A stretch of DNA of 64,000 nucleotides. Origin: Cannabis sativa (lineage: Eukaryota > Streptophyta > Magnoliopsida > Rosales > Cannabaceae). Under the pieces are notes generated by a model. The model had not been told where the DNA came from. It saw only the letters and a list, made by a program, of their open reading frames with translations, and ran no database searches. Positions 21,513 to 32,764 of the stretch are shown in pieces (position 1 is the stretch's first letter; the number at the start of each line of letters is the position of its first letter). The stretch lies in the NCBI RefSeq assembly GCF_029168945.1, contig NC_083604.1, forward strand, positions 67,162,211 through 67,226,210, read 5' to 3'. Both the position numbers and the translations under genes were made by a program.

Positions 21513-23447
21513 CTTGAAAGTATAATACAATCGTGTGTAGTACTTGATTTGAACACGAAGAGTACTCCTTTTGTTTTCAATTGTATATTACTCTAAGATA
21601 TATTTATTTTAGAGATAGCATCCCTATTGTGGATAATATTTTCTATGTTTATATATATTTAATAAGTAAATAGTAAGTAATAATATTATAAATTATGTTT
21701 CACTATGATACATTATTATATATTAATATAACATTACTCGAAAGAAATAATTAGCCTAGTGTGGCCAGTAATGAGTACTATTGACGCAATGCATGCAAAT
21801 TTCAACCAATGCATAAACCACCAAGAGGAAAGTTAACCAACACATGGTGACAATGAGTCAAATGACCATAGAAATTAAGTTTTATGATTATTATTATTTG
21901 ATACATCATAAAAAATATATATATTCATGTTTTGTGCTGAGAATAGCATATAGACTTTGTTGTATATTGAATTAGTTCTCATAGGTTCAAGAGTATATAA
22001 GATAAAATAAAATAAAGCAATAAAAAAGAAAAATCACGCAATGAATTGGAGAAGGCTTAAAGAGTTTAAATGTTAAGTGGGTGAACTAAACCCGTTAATG
22101 TGACTATGGAGAATCAAATATTTTAATGCACAAAATATATATAAACAATCCCTAAAAACACAAAGGCCACCAACCTCACCAAGTCTTCGATTTTGTCACT
22201 TCAGTTAGACAAGTGCGTTTAACAGAATTCTCTTGACGTACTACTGCTTATAACAAAGTTAGTGTCTTGAGAAAAAAAATTATATAATACTATATAAGGC
22301 TCCACTAGAACCAGATCCATTGAAGGGTCAAAAAAATATTTAAAATGATAGAATTGAAACCATATCCATGATTTGTGTATATTAGTTCTTCAGGGGCCCA
22401 TTAATTTTTTTTTTTCTTTTTACTTTCTAAAAGTAAAATTCATAGTGGACCTTTGAGAATCAAGCTTAAACTACTAATTTAGTTTTAATTCCATAACTAT
22501 GTCACAAAGTCTCTGACTGATTTGTAGTTGCTCGTCCAAACTCGGAGGTGGGGCAACAACCCATGAGGGTATTTTGGTATTTTCAAATAATAAAAGTTTT
22601 GGGGTGGGATGGGAATGGGATGATACCAATGTGGGTTAGTTTATGATGGGTCAGTTGTTCCACCTGATGGTTTTCATTGGGCTTAATTAAATTTTATGAG
22701 GTATATATAATGTACGTGTATGTACGTATATATATATTTTATAAATTTAAAGGTATGTTTATAATAGACAAAAATAATTATAGAGATATTTTTGAAATTG
22801 ATTATGTGATTTTTTGAATGTTACTTATTGAATAATATAAAAAAAATTAATTATACAATTAAAAATATATATAACTAAAATTAAAAATTAATCTAATATA
22901 CATATATGAATAGATCCTTCAAATAAATAAAAATTAGATTTATATGAAAAAATAAGTGTAACTTCCAGTAGTTATTCATCATACATGTTCGTGTTAAGTT
23001 TATATGTTTAATTGGTCAATTTTAAATCAATTCATATATATTTTTCATTAAGAAATCTCAATTTTAATGTGATCATTATGTTTTCGTGTCGAGCTATCGT
23101 ATGACTACATATTAATCAGTATCGTATATTTAATTTTATGTATTTTTAATTAACAATTTGTTTGACTCATTTAAAAAATATACTAAAAATATATAAAGTT
23201 TCAAATAAATAAAATTGATTAATTAAATAATTTATCGAACAAAAATTTAAATGTTAAGTTATTCTAAGCATTTTTTTATTTATATATTAGATTTATTTTT
23301 TATAAAAGTAAATAATAATTTAAATATAAATTGTAAATTTAATGACATAATACATATAAATAAGTCAAGTTATACCAAATAATTATTGTAAGTTCGATCT
23401 AATTTCAAATTACTTATATATATGTTTCATGACCTTAGCTTGTAATA
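21513..23447. other. AT-rich intergenic sequence
   Basis: No open frame above chance and no recognised element. A slightly less AT-rich patch at about 22520-22680 (GGTGGGGCAACAACCCATGAGGG and following) has no feature that I can name. Confidence 0.5.
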
Positions 23448-23455
23448 GTTTGTAT

Positions 23456-24153
23456 TAGGGGTGTTCATCCGATCCAATCCGCACTTTTTTGGTCAAACAA
23501 CATCCAATCCGCACTAAGTGCGGATTTCATATTTTGGATCCAATCCGATCCGCATAAGAGTTTAAATCCAATTGGATCGGTTATTTTTTTAATAATAAAT
23601 TATTTAATATTTCATAAAAAAAAAATTAAAAAAAATTATTGTCTCTTAATCTCCAATAATAATCTATTTCTATCTCTATTTATATACAAACTAAACCAAT
23701 ATATATCAATATATATACTTATCTATTTACACTAAAATATATATGTATCTATTACTAAAATAAATAAACTAGAGTATATATATATATATATTTAAACTTT
23801 ATGTGTATGTGTCTATGTGAATAAGAATTATTTTTCTTGTGTTTTACATTACAAAATAAATAAAATGCACCAACTCAATATATTACTAAAAAAGATTAAA
23901 AAATTAGAAGTTTGTATCTTTTTTTAGTTAATATATATTATGTATTATAATTTTTTAAATATATATAATTAAGTGCGGATTGGATTGGATCGGTTACTTT
24001 TTGAGGTCAAACAACATCCAATCCGCACAAGTGCGGATTTTAGATTTTTCAATCCAATCCAATCCGCACAAGTGCGGATATCCGCATTTTGCGGATTGGA
24101 TTGGATTGGATCGTGCGGATTAAATTGGATCGGATACTTTGTGAACACCCCTA
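23456..24153. mobile_element. Non-autonomous hAT-type element with perfect 8-bp target duplication
   Basis: The ends TAGGGGTGTTCA and TGAACACCCCTA are inverted repeats. The flanks GTTTGTAT (23448-23455 and 24154-24161) are identical 8-mers, which is diagnostic of hAT. Both ends carry clusters of GTGCGGATTGGATTGGATC-like phrases in inverted orientation; the centre is AT-rich. No transposase. A 63-codon frame here is only a translation of the repeats. Confidence 0.85.
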
Positions 24154-24395
24154 GTTTGTATTAATGACTAATGAGTTCGTGTGGTATTATAATGTAAATT
24201 GCCACCCTAAATTTTAGAAACATTTTATTTATGGTACCAGTATTATAAATTAAAGTTGATTGAATTGAGCTGATATGGAGTAATATAATTGTATTAGACT
24301 GTCCCACAAATATTTTGACAAAAGAAGTAAGTATAACTAGAACATAATTAAGTTTACTATGATATAAAAATTATATATAAAATATTGACGTACAA

Positions 24396-24468
24396 GCGCC
24401 TGTAGCTCAGTGGATAGAGCGTCTGTTTCCTAAGCAGAAAGTCGTAGGTTCGACCCCTACCTGGCGCG
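24396..24468 (+). tRNA. tRNA-Arg (anticodon CCT)
   Basis: The 73-nt cloverleaf has acceptor arms GCGCCTG/CTGGCGC with a U6-U67 mismatch, D arm GCTC...GAGC, anticodon stem TCTGT/GCAGA with loop TTCCTAA (anticodon CCT at 24429-24431, reading AGG), variable loop, and T arm GTAGG TTCGACC CCTAC; the discriminator base is G. The A box (TAGCTCAGTGG) and B box (GTTCGACC) of the internal pol III promoter are intact. There is no intron. CAA lies directly before the first base and a TATA-like stretch (TATATATAAAAT) lies about 15-25 nt upstream, both usual for plant tRNA genes. Confidence 0.95.
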
Positions 24469-24485
24469 TTCTAAAAGTCTGTTTG

Positions 24486-24490
24486 TTTTT
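24486..24490 (+). terminator. RNA polymerase III terminator of tRNA-Arg
   Basis: The first run of five T after the tRNA, 18 nt downstream of its 3' end. Confidence 0.75.
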
Positions 24491-24525
24491 CCTTAAACAG
24501 ATTCTCTCCTCAACTATTCATTTTA

Positions 24526-24844
24526 GGAATAATTACATAATCACCATTTTTTTAAAACTATTTCCATTTTTACGTTCAAAGAATATTTTTTTACATTTTT
24601 ACGATTTTCCAAAAAATAACACGAAAATAACATAAAATCAACGAGAAAACAACATAAAAGTAACATGAAAATAACATCAAAATAACAACAAAAAATAACA
24701 TACATATAACAAAAAATTAACAACAAATGAACAAAATTTCAACATAAAAAGACCGTATTTTATGTAAATAAAATAAAAAAAATCGTAAAAATATTTAAAA
24801 TTCCGTGAAACTGTATTTTTGTTGTTTTTTTGTGAAATTAACCC
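24526..24844. mobile_element. Possible MULE-like MITE next to the tRNA
   Basis: The ends GGAATAATTACATAA and (inverted) GGGTTAATTTCACAA are related. The flanks TTCATTTTA (24517-24525) and TTCTTTTTA (24845-24853) match at eight of nine positions, as for a 9-bp Mutator-type duplication. The interior repeats AACATAAAA/ATAACAT phrases. AT-richness makes chance similarity possible. Confidence 0.45.
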
Positions 24845-24851
24845 TTCTTTT

Positions 24852-25453
24852 TAGGGGTGTGCATAATCCAATCCAATTGAACCGAACCGATCCAATCTAA
24901 TTACAAAAAATTGGATATCCAATTACAATTGGATTGGATGCTAAAAGTTGGATTCTAATTAGATTGGATCGGTTATTGGATGTCAATCTCAAAATCCAAT
25001 TAAAAACCAATCCAATCCAATTACATTTATATATATTAACAAATTATTTATATAATAAAAAATATTGAAAAATATAATAAATATTTATTAGATTTTTTTT
25101 GTATGTTGAATTTGTAACACTTGATTGTTTAGTGTATTTATTTTCATGATGTTTTGTTCTATTTTATTACTTAGAAATGTTATTGTTTTAATTATTTAAA
25201 ACTTTTAGCTACAATACACTTGTAAGAATAGTATATTTATGAAGTATTAAACTTAAATAAAAAGTGATATTTTGTTTTTTACGTAATTTTCTTTAAATTT
25301 TTAAGCTAATATTGAAATTTATGTGTGTAATTGGATATCCAATTAAAAAACTGATCCAATCCAATTGGATTGGATTGGATTGGATTTTGAGGTCTAATTG
25401 GATTGGATCGGATGAGGAAAAAAAGGTTGGATTGGATCGGATGCCCACCCCTA
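24852..25453. mobile_element. Second non-autonomous hAT-type element
   Basis: The ends TAGGGGTGTGCAT and ATGCCCACCCCTA are near-perfect inverted repeats. The flanks CTTCTTTT (24844-24851) and ATTCTTTT (25454-25461) match at seven of eight positions. Inside each end are GGATTGGAT/ATCCAATCC arrays, related to but distinct from the element at 23456. No coding capacity. Confidence 0.8.
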
Positions 25454-25461
25454 ATTCTTTT

Positions 25462-25754
25462 GAGAAATTTACATAGTATACTAACTTTTGTCATTTTTTT
25501 ACAAAAATACTGTCAGGCAGAATTTTTTACTTTTTTACTATGTTTTTTATAAGTTTCATACTGCAGTATATTGTGTTAAGTTTTCACTGGTGTTCTACTG
25601 GTGTTTTTTTGTTGTTCTACTGTTGTTTTGAGTTGTTCTGCTTTGTGTTTTACTGGTGTTTTATAAAAACACAGTATTTTTGAAAACTTTTCCGTGTGAC
25701 AGTATTTTTGTAAAAGTTAACCAACCCAAATTTCAGTATTTTTGTAAGTTTCCC
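25462..25754. mobile_element. Possible MULE-like MITE abutting the hAT element
   Basis: The left end GAGAAATTTACATAG and the inverted right end GGGAAACTTACAAAAATACTG share GNGAAANTTACA. The 8-mer ATTCTTTT sits directly on both sides (25454-25461 and 25755-25762). Non-coding, with repeated CTGGTGTT/CTACTG phrases. Confidence 0.5.
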
Positions 25755-26099
25755 ATTCTTTTATCCTTTTATATGACATTTTAAAAATTGAGGGGTTGTA
25801 ATTTTATTTTTTTTATGTAATAAGGGTGTAAATTGTTTTCTATATGATATGTTAAAAATTAATATAAATTTGTATTCTGATAGTATTAAATATATATTTG
25901 AAAACAAGACATCTATACAAAGTACTATTTTTAGTAAAAAAATTATATTTTTATGTTCAATTATTATTATATTTATTATTTTTATATTTTTACAGTGTCT
26001 TATAAAAACAATACGAAAATCACATGAAAATAATAAAAAAATGTAGAATTCTATAAATATAAGAATCGGAAAACAGAGACTCAGAACGAATGCTTAAGA
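25755..26099. other. AT-rich sequence, nothing recognised
   Basis: No feature supported; the frame at 25849-26046 is low-complexity. Confidence 0.5.
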
Positions 26100-26394
26100 A
26101 AATCTTAAGCATTGTGAGGAATAAAGTTTTTTTTTTAGAAGGGAAACTGATACAGGTTAAAATAACAAAGGTAACAAAGTTACGCAACCAGAGGAGGATT
26201 TTCTTCCATCTATAATAGTTCATTGTTTATCCTAAGAGCATGCGGAGATACCCTATAAAGTTTTATTTAGGTATATAGGCTCATATAAGAGAGTAGAATT
26301 CCGTTATAACAGAAGTAGTTATAAGAAAACAAAAATACTAAATAACATAATTAGAGCCTAAACCAACTAATCTTTTAACTATTTGTTGGTTATT
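26100..26394 (-). mobile_element. Probable 3' LTR region of copia element H
   Basis: Read on the minus strand, it follows the RNase H end of H and a purine tract (AAGGGGGATA at about 26394-26403). The far end of the LTR cannot be fixed because no second LTR exists in the window. Confidence 0.35.
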
Positions 26395-26399
26395 ATCCC

Positions 26400-26627
26400 C
26401 CTTAAATGAAAAGGGGTGTTAACTACTTTGAGTTTGGTCTTAAGCTATTGGAATCTCTCCTTGGGAAAAGGCTTAGTAAGAACATCTGTAATCTGATTAA
26501 CAGAGAGCACATATCAAACTGAGATTTCATGTTGCGGAATTTAATCATGCAAAAAGTAGAGATCAATCTCAATATATTTGCATCTGGCATGAAAAGTTGA
26601 ATTAGCAGCTAAGGCAACTGCACCTTG
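26400..26627 (-). pseudogene. Copia H pol, C-terminal RNase H part
   Basis: The minus strand reads ALAANSTFHARCKYIEIDLYF and then VNQITDVLTKPFPKERF, the end of copia RNase H. One stop lies inside. The reading continues across the solo LTR D into 29533. Inactive. Confidence 0.75.
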
Positions 26628-29527
26628 TGTAATACCCGGTAAAAATATACATATATTTTAAATTTTATTTGTTATACAATTTGTGTGAGAATAAGTATTT
26701 TATTTATTTCTACTAATAGTGAATAGAGATAATTGCTTAGAATAGTATTGACAGGTTTCTAAACATAGTTGAAATTATAGTAAGTGTCAAGGTAAAATTA
26801 TAGTGTTTTTACGAATTAGGATAATTACTCAATTAAAGCCCAATATGAAAATCTATTAGAGTTTTATAGATTATTTAGTGGGTTTAATTTATTGTATCAG
26901 TGCATTAAATAACATTATAATGAAATGTTAAAAAAATTCGTAGGTTTGGATAAATTCGCAGGATTAAAAACTGTTTTAGTAAAATGATCATATCTAGAGT
27001 TTTAAAGCTTCGATTGAGGTGATTTCAGTGGCGTTGAAAAGATAATTCAAACATCTATAAATTTTATAGAAATAGTTATATCATAATTCAGAAGTTATTT
27101 ACGTCAAAACTGAGCCTAAAGTTACGAGATAGATGGCTTACTTTTAAAATTTAAAAATTAGATATTTATTGATTTAATAATATTTTAGCATTTTATTATA
27201 TATTATTATTTTTAGTTAACCTAAACCTATTAGAATACGATATCTCATAATCTTCAGTACATGTTTTTTATCAAACCCTAAACGTTTTATTTTTCTCTCC
27301 AAACCAATTAGTCAAAGCCTCATTCTTCTTCATGGTTGCTCCTCTCAAACCTTCCACACTTCTTCTTATTTTTCTACCTTCGTTCTTAAAGTTTTGAATT
27401 TATAATCAAGGCTTGCGAGCTTGAGACATCAAATAGAAAGTTGTGAAGAGGTATGAAATATTTTCTTGCCCAATAATGCTAAATGTTATCTAGGGTTCGA
27501 ACCTATTATATTTTTCGTTTTCAGAAAAAAAAAAATAAGTTTCAGTAAAGTGATGATATCTCTCTTGATATTGATCTATTTTTAGAGATTTTTATATCGT
27601 TGGAAAGCTTATTCGATGATCTAAAATTTTTATCAAGAAACTATTCACCAATTCGGTAGTCTTCTATGTCGAAAATTATCATCTTTCTGCTATTGTTGTA
27701 ATTCATTTTCTTTATATTTCCAAAAAAAGTACTTTCACTTAAAATAAATCAACTCTCTCAATTCTCATCCATTATTAATGATCTATATATATTTTTAAAG
27801 CTTATTCTATTTCTCATAAGTTTTATGAAGAAACCTTTTGTTAATTCGAAGTCATATTATGTCAAAAAGTTAGTTTTCTTCAATATCATGTGATTCGTTT
27901 TCTGAATCTTGTTCTTGCAAAACTGTTTTGGTAAAATTTTAATATCTCTTTGAATATAATTCCAATTTCAAAGATTTTGGTATCATTGGAAAGAGAATTT
28001 AATTTCCTAAAACTTTTATGAAGATGTTATCTTCTAGTTTTGGACCATTTAATGTCAAAAGTTTGTATTTTTGTTAAGTCGTGTAATTCGTTACTCCATA
28101 TTCTTTCTTAGAAATAGTTTCAGTAAAACAATCATAACTCCCTCAGTTTTAATCCATTTTTAATGTTCTTTATATCATTGGAAAGATAATGAAATTTCCT
28201 ATAATTTTTATGAAGACAACTTTCACTGAATTAGTATAGTTGTTGGTTAAAAATAATGATCTTTCTGCTGTACTGTAAGAGTACGAATTTTAATATTAGG
28301 GCCTTGACCCATGTCTTATTATAGGTAGTAGTGACGAGATAACAAGTCTTAAGCAGTGAGATTTGAGATAAGGAAATTAGATAGTTTTGTATGTGTTTAT
28401 CTGCATAAATTTAAATTCTTTATGTATTGAAATTGATTTATGTGTTATGTATTTTTACGTAAGTTTCTGTATGAGTACAAAGATTCATACTTGAATGTAT
28501 TTTAAGTGTATTGTTGTGTTAATGAATATTTAGGATCTTGTTCTCAACAAGAAAATTCATTGAGGTACTTGGAGTAGTAAGAAGGTGTTCTTAACAACTG
28601 AGGTAAAAAGAGTAGACATCAGTGCACAAGGTGTATGTTGAAACATACGACTTTATTGTGGGCTTGGTGTTCATGTGTTTATGAGATTTTGTACTATGTA
28701 TTGTTGTTTATGTTAGTATTGTTAGTATGTGATAGTGATAAGGTTTTTGGCTGTTTGTGTGAGAATAACACTTATAGGATAGGTTAAAGCTGCTGGTGTG
28801 AGCATAGCACTACAGGATATATTTTTGGCTGCTTGTATGGATTTACTTGCAGGTTATCCTATCATGGGTGAGTACAACTTGTGATAAGGGATTGCCCTAT
28901 TGGATGCCGAGTGTGAGAACAACACAAGGCAGGGCAAGTTACACTTCATGTCTGATCAACATGAGTGGGAGTAGATTATCGTATGTGAGGACAATGTGCG
29001 ATAAGATACTATGTGTTATATGTGTGAGTATAGCATGCATTAAGATTACATTGTGATATGATGTTGTATTGTGTGTGAGAATAATATGTGATATGACATG
29101 TTGTTATATGTATGCAAGTATGGTATGAATTGATTTGATGTTGTGATATTGTTATACTTATGACTATGTTATCTAGTTGGGGGGTTATGTCCTACATAGT
29201 TCTTCTTACTGGGCGTTAGCTCACGGGTACTCTGTGTGCAGGTAATGACAAAACTAAACAGTGAGGATGGCGAGCTTGAGGCATGGATTACATGTTAGGG
29301 GATTGTCACGATGTTTTGGTTTAAAAATATTTCATTAAAGATTATGATTCAAATAATTTTTGTAAAGCTTTATATTTTAAGGTTATGAATAAATAAATGT
29401 TTTGTTTTAAAAATAATGAGATCTCATGCTTAGTTATTTTTCATTAAAGAAGTCTTTTATTGTCTTTATCTTAAATGGTTTTAAACGGACTAGCTAGTGT
29501 GACGTCTCGGGAAATCGGGGCATTACA
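26628..29527 (+). mobile_element. Solo Ty3/gypsy LTR D (Tekay-like) with 5-bp target duplication
   Basis: A 2.9-kb LTR from TGTAATACCCGG to GGGGCATTACA with CCTTG on both sides (26623-26627 and 29528-29532). No internal region remains, so it is a solo LTR formed by LTR-LTR recombination. It contains four or five degenerate units of about 190 bp (27000-28260) and the conserved 3' block TTAGCTCACGGGTACTCTGTG...GCAGGT near 29216-29243. The 69-codon frame at 28847 is a chance reading. Confidence 0.9.
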
Positions 29528-29532
29528 CCTTG

Positions 29533-30731
29533 GTTATCAAACCATATAATGAGAATATTTGCAAGTGAAACCCGAAGTTCAGTCAGAAGGGAGAGAATCC
29601 ATTTGATTTATGCTGCAGTATTAGCCAGAGCCCAAAATTCTAATTTTGTTGATGATCGAGCAATTACTTGTTACTTTTTAGCTGACCTAGAGATGGGATT
29701 AAGTCTAAAAAATATAGTATAACCACCGGTTGAATGCTTGTCATTAAGGAAATTGGCCTAATCATCATCTGAATAAGCTTCAAGAGATAGCGTAGAAATT
29801 GGTCGAAGCAAAAGTCCTTCAGATAGTGTGCCTTTCAGATATCTCAGCAGCCGTTTACAAGCTTCCCAATATACACTAGTATGAGCATGAATGAACTGAG
29901 ATAGATTATGTATAATGAAGGCAAAATCGGGCCTTGTGAGAGTCAAATACTATAGTGCACCTAATGTACTTCTGTAAAGGGTTTTATCTTCAAAGGGAGT
30001 CCATTTAGATAAAGAAAGTTTCTGAGCAATTCTTGTAGGACAAGAATATGGTTTGTCACCCTCTAATTGTACTTTGACTAGAAAATCAGTGATGTATTTG
30101 CTTTAAGACAAGTACATACTATCTGAATCTTTATGAATCTTAACACCTAGAAAATAATGTACCTATCCAAGATCTTTTAGTTCAAAGAAGGTGTTCAAAT
30201 CAGCAACAAGTTTGGTAATAAGTTGAGTGTTAGGACAAGTTATGAGGATGTCATCTACATAGACAAGTAGGAGGACTAAATTGTGATTAGTACCAAAGAT
30301 GAACAAAGAAGAATCTGGCCTTAATGTTATAAAACCCCTGACAATCAAATTGGTTTTGAGCTTATCATTTTAGGCTCTAGGGGCCTACTTAAGGCTATAG
30401 ATAGCTTTATGTAAATTAAATTATACACATGATTAGGTTTGGATGGATCTTCAAATCCTTGAGGATGAGTCATATAAATAGTGTCTTGAAGATTGCCATT
30501 AAAGAAGGCATTATACACATCAAGTTGTCTAACTCACCAGTTGAATATCACAACTAAAGTGAGAACCATTCTCACTCGTATTGGTTTAACTACATGGCTG
30601 AACGTTTTAGCATAATCAATGCCAAGTGCTTGGAGATAACCTTTGGGAATCAGTCTTGATTTGAGCCAATCAATGCTGCATCAGAGTTTAATTTGATGAA
30701 CCCATTAGTTATCTATCAGATGCATGTGATT
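29533..30731 (-). pseudogene. Copia H pol, reverse transcriptase and start of RNase H
   Basis: From 30731 downward the minus strand gives [19 protein letters not shown], a YVDD box in [13 protein letters not shown] (about 30250), [34 protein letters not shown] and LLRYLKGTL, the standard copia RT and early RNase H order. Several stops (for example near 30115 and 30380) and shifts make it inactive. Gag, protease and integrase are not present because element F interrupts at 30732. With 26400-26627 it forms one pseudogene split by D. Confidence 0.85.
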
Positions 30732-31254
30732 TGTTGGGTTTTATGCCCTAAATAAAACTCATTTCAATATAATCAGATTTACTTACTAATATAGATCAGA
30801 AATAACATTTAATGTTGCATGGTTCACATGATTTATTTCATGATTATATGTACATAATGTATGAATTCATCTGAAACCCTTTTCACATACTTGATCCTGT
30901 TTATTGTGCTGTCAACACATTGGAAAGTAAACATGACTATGTGAATAAAGTTTCCTAGATTTATCAGACATAGAGTTTTACTGATATGATAATCTACAAC
31001 AAGAGTTTACTTGTATTTGGAGAAATACTATGTTCTTTCCAGAACATTGGTTAAAGTAAAGCTCAGGTTGGATGCATGGAGTATGCATCGGAAGGGACCG
31101 ATATTGAACTTTGACTTAGATTTATTAAACTTACCGTAATATCTATTCAAGTCAATATCGCCTAGTTGATCCTAGATCAAATGATCTTAATCCTGTTATG
31201 ATTAGGCTCAATCTTGAAAGGCTATTCGTGTTCTTTGATGTGTTAGTTAAGCAT
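30732..31254 (+). mobile_element. Long-LTR element F, LTR part 1
   Basis: It begins TGTTGGGTTTTATGCCC directly after copia H sequence and runs to the insertion site of element E. The LTR continues at 37591-37798 and 48160 to about 49336, so its unbroken length would be about 1.9 kb. It is non-coding. The assignment rests on continuity across nested insertions and a primer-site-like motif at its end. Confidence 0.7.
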
Positions 31255-31707
31255 TGTTAGAAATTTATTGGGGTCACAATTGTATATATAAAATGTGTGT
31301 TGGGTCATCAAATAAATAAGTCAAATTTATGTGGTCTATTTTGGAATAAAGTTTATGACTTAAGGGCATGATTGTTATGATTTTAATATGTGGATACCAT
31401 AAGGACAATTTCTATTTTGATGAGGGGCCAAATAGAAATAGTCAGAAATATTGCCAACAGGTTTGTCTGTTGGTAATATAACGGGTAATGGTCCCCATTT
31501 GCATCGTATCTTTTCACTCTTGTATCCCCATCACCAAGAGCAAAAGTTTACAGAAAAAGGTTTTGATGCAAATTGGAAGATCATACCAATCAAGATCATT
31601 ACAAAATCGATTATATGGATTCTGGTACGCTTCCGCTAATCTATATTCTATTGTTTGATTCTCTTGAATTAATTAGGGCTATATTCAGAGTTTACAGTAT
31701 TCTAACA
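31255..31707 (+). mobile_element. Copia element E, 5' LTR
   Basis: 453 bp, TGTTAGAAATTTATTGGGG to GTATTCTAACA. The copy at 37138-37590 is also 453 bp; I count eight base differences, so the insertion is fairly young. Confidence 0.95.
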
Positions 31708-31709
31708 TG

Positions 31710-31722
31710 TGGTATCAAGAGC
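31710..31722 (+). promoter_or_regulatory. Primer binding site of E (variant)
   Basis: TGGTATCAAGAGC, an initiator tRNA-Met site with one extra A compared with TGGTATCAGAGC, two bases after the LTR. Confidence 0.75.
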
Positions 31723-32764
31723 ATCCCTAAATTAGTTCTTGAGAATTTATAGTGGTATTGATCTTTCATTAAATTTTATTTGCATTTGGAATATTCAATT
31801 AAGTATTCATGCCGAATATATATATTTGTTTTGGTTGTAATCGTTTGATTACTGTATATACTGTATATACATATATGTATGTGTTGTTGGACTCCTAATT
31901 CAATCGTTAATTGCACCGAATGGATATGTATAATTCTGTGTGGAATTAAATTTGTGAGAAAATTTTATAATCATTCATATATATATATTGCGATTGGAAA
32001 AGATTTGTCAAGATTGATATGTATATGCGTCTGCGATTGTAAGTTTTGATTATATATGTTTTTTCATTTTCTGCGACTCAACATATATGTATATAAACCT
32101 GGAAGCTTGTTATGCGTGATTGTACTTTCTTTTATGTTTATTATTATTATTATTATTAAAATATATAATAATTTTAAAATAATAATAATAATTCAGTAAC
32201 AATTAATTCAAATTTTAGTTTAAAAATTTATTAAGGATATATAATATTTTAGTTAAATTAATTGAAACAAAATATCACCAAAGTGATCTCTTTTGTGTAG
32301 ATTAATTTGATAAAAATATTATGATAATTGTGTGTATGTGATTCATAAATTTATTAACTAACCCAAAGGTGAGTTAATATTTAGTAGAATTGCATGCATG
32401 TTTGTGGTGATAAATGTGTGACAATTATAAGGTATTTTGTGTGAATAATATGTTAATCCAAAGATTGCATATTATTTGACATAATTTATTGTCAATGTTT
32501 GATCACTACAACAAGAGTACCGCTTACAATTAATATTATTGTCCAAAGACTTAATATTAATGTTGTGTTTGGTATCTTGAGATGGGATTAACCAATATTT
32601 GAATTTATTGTTTTATTTGGATTCTTATATGAGCATGTTATTTATGAAATTGTATTGTTTTTTCAGCTGTTGCTAGTGTATCTGCTAATCTTAATTCGGT
32701 ACCGGTCCTTAATGGTAATAACTTTAAGGACTGGAAGGAGAATATTTTTATTGTTCTTGGCTGC
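31723..32764 (+). other. 5' leader of element E
   Basis: AT-rich, non-coding until the gag region. In-frame gag-like sequence ([17 protein letters not shown]) extends upstream of the ATG at 32765 to about 32668, right after a pyrimidine tract ending TTTTTTCAG. Either an upstream start was lost or the first codons come from a spliced leader; a TGA blocks the frame farther up. Confidence 0.6.

Noticed and set aside
22520..22680. Less AT-rich intergenic patch as a possible promoter or small gene
   Set aside because: No open frame, TATA box with start, or RNA fold that I can support.
23973..24164. 63-codon ORF in the hAT element
   Set aside because: A reading of GGATTGGAT repeats that crosses the element end into flanking DNA.
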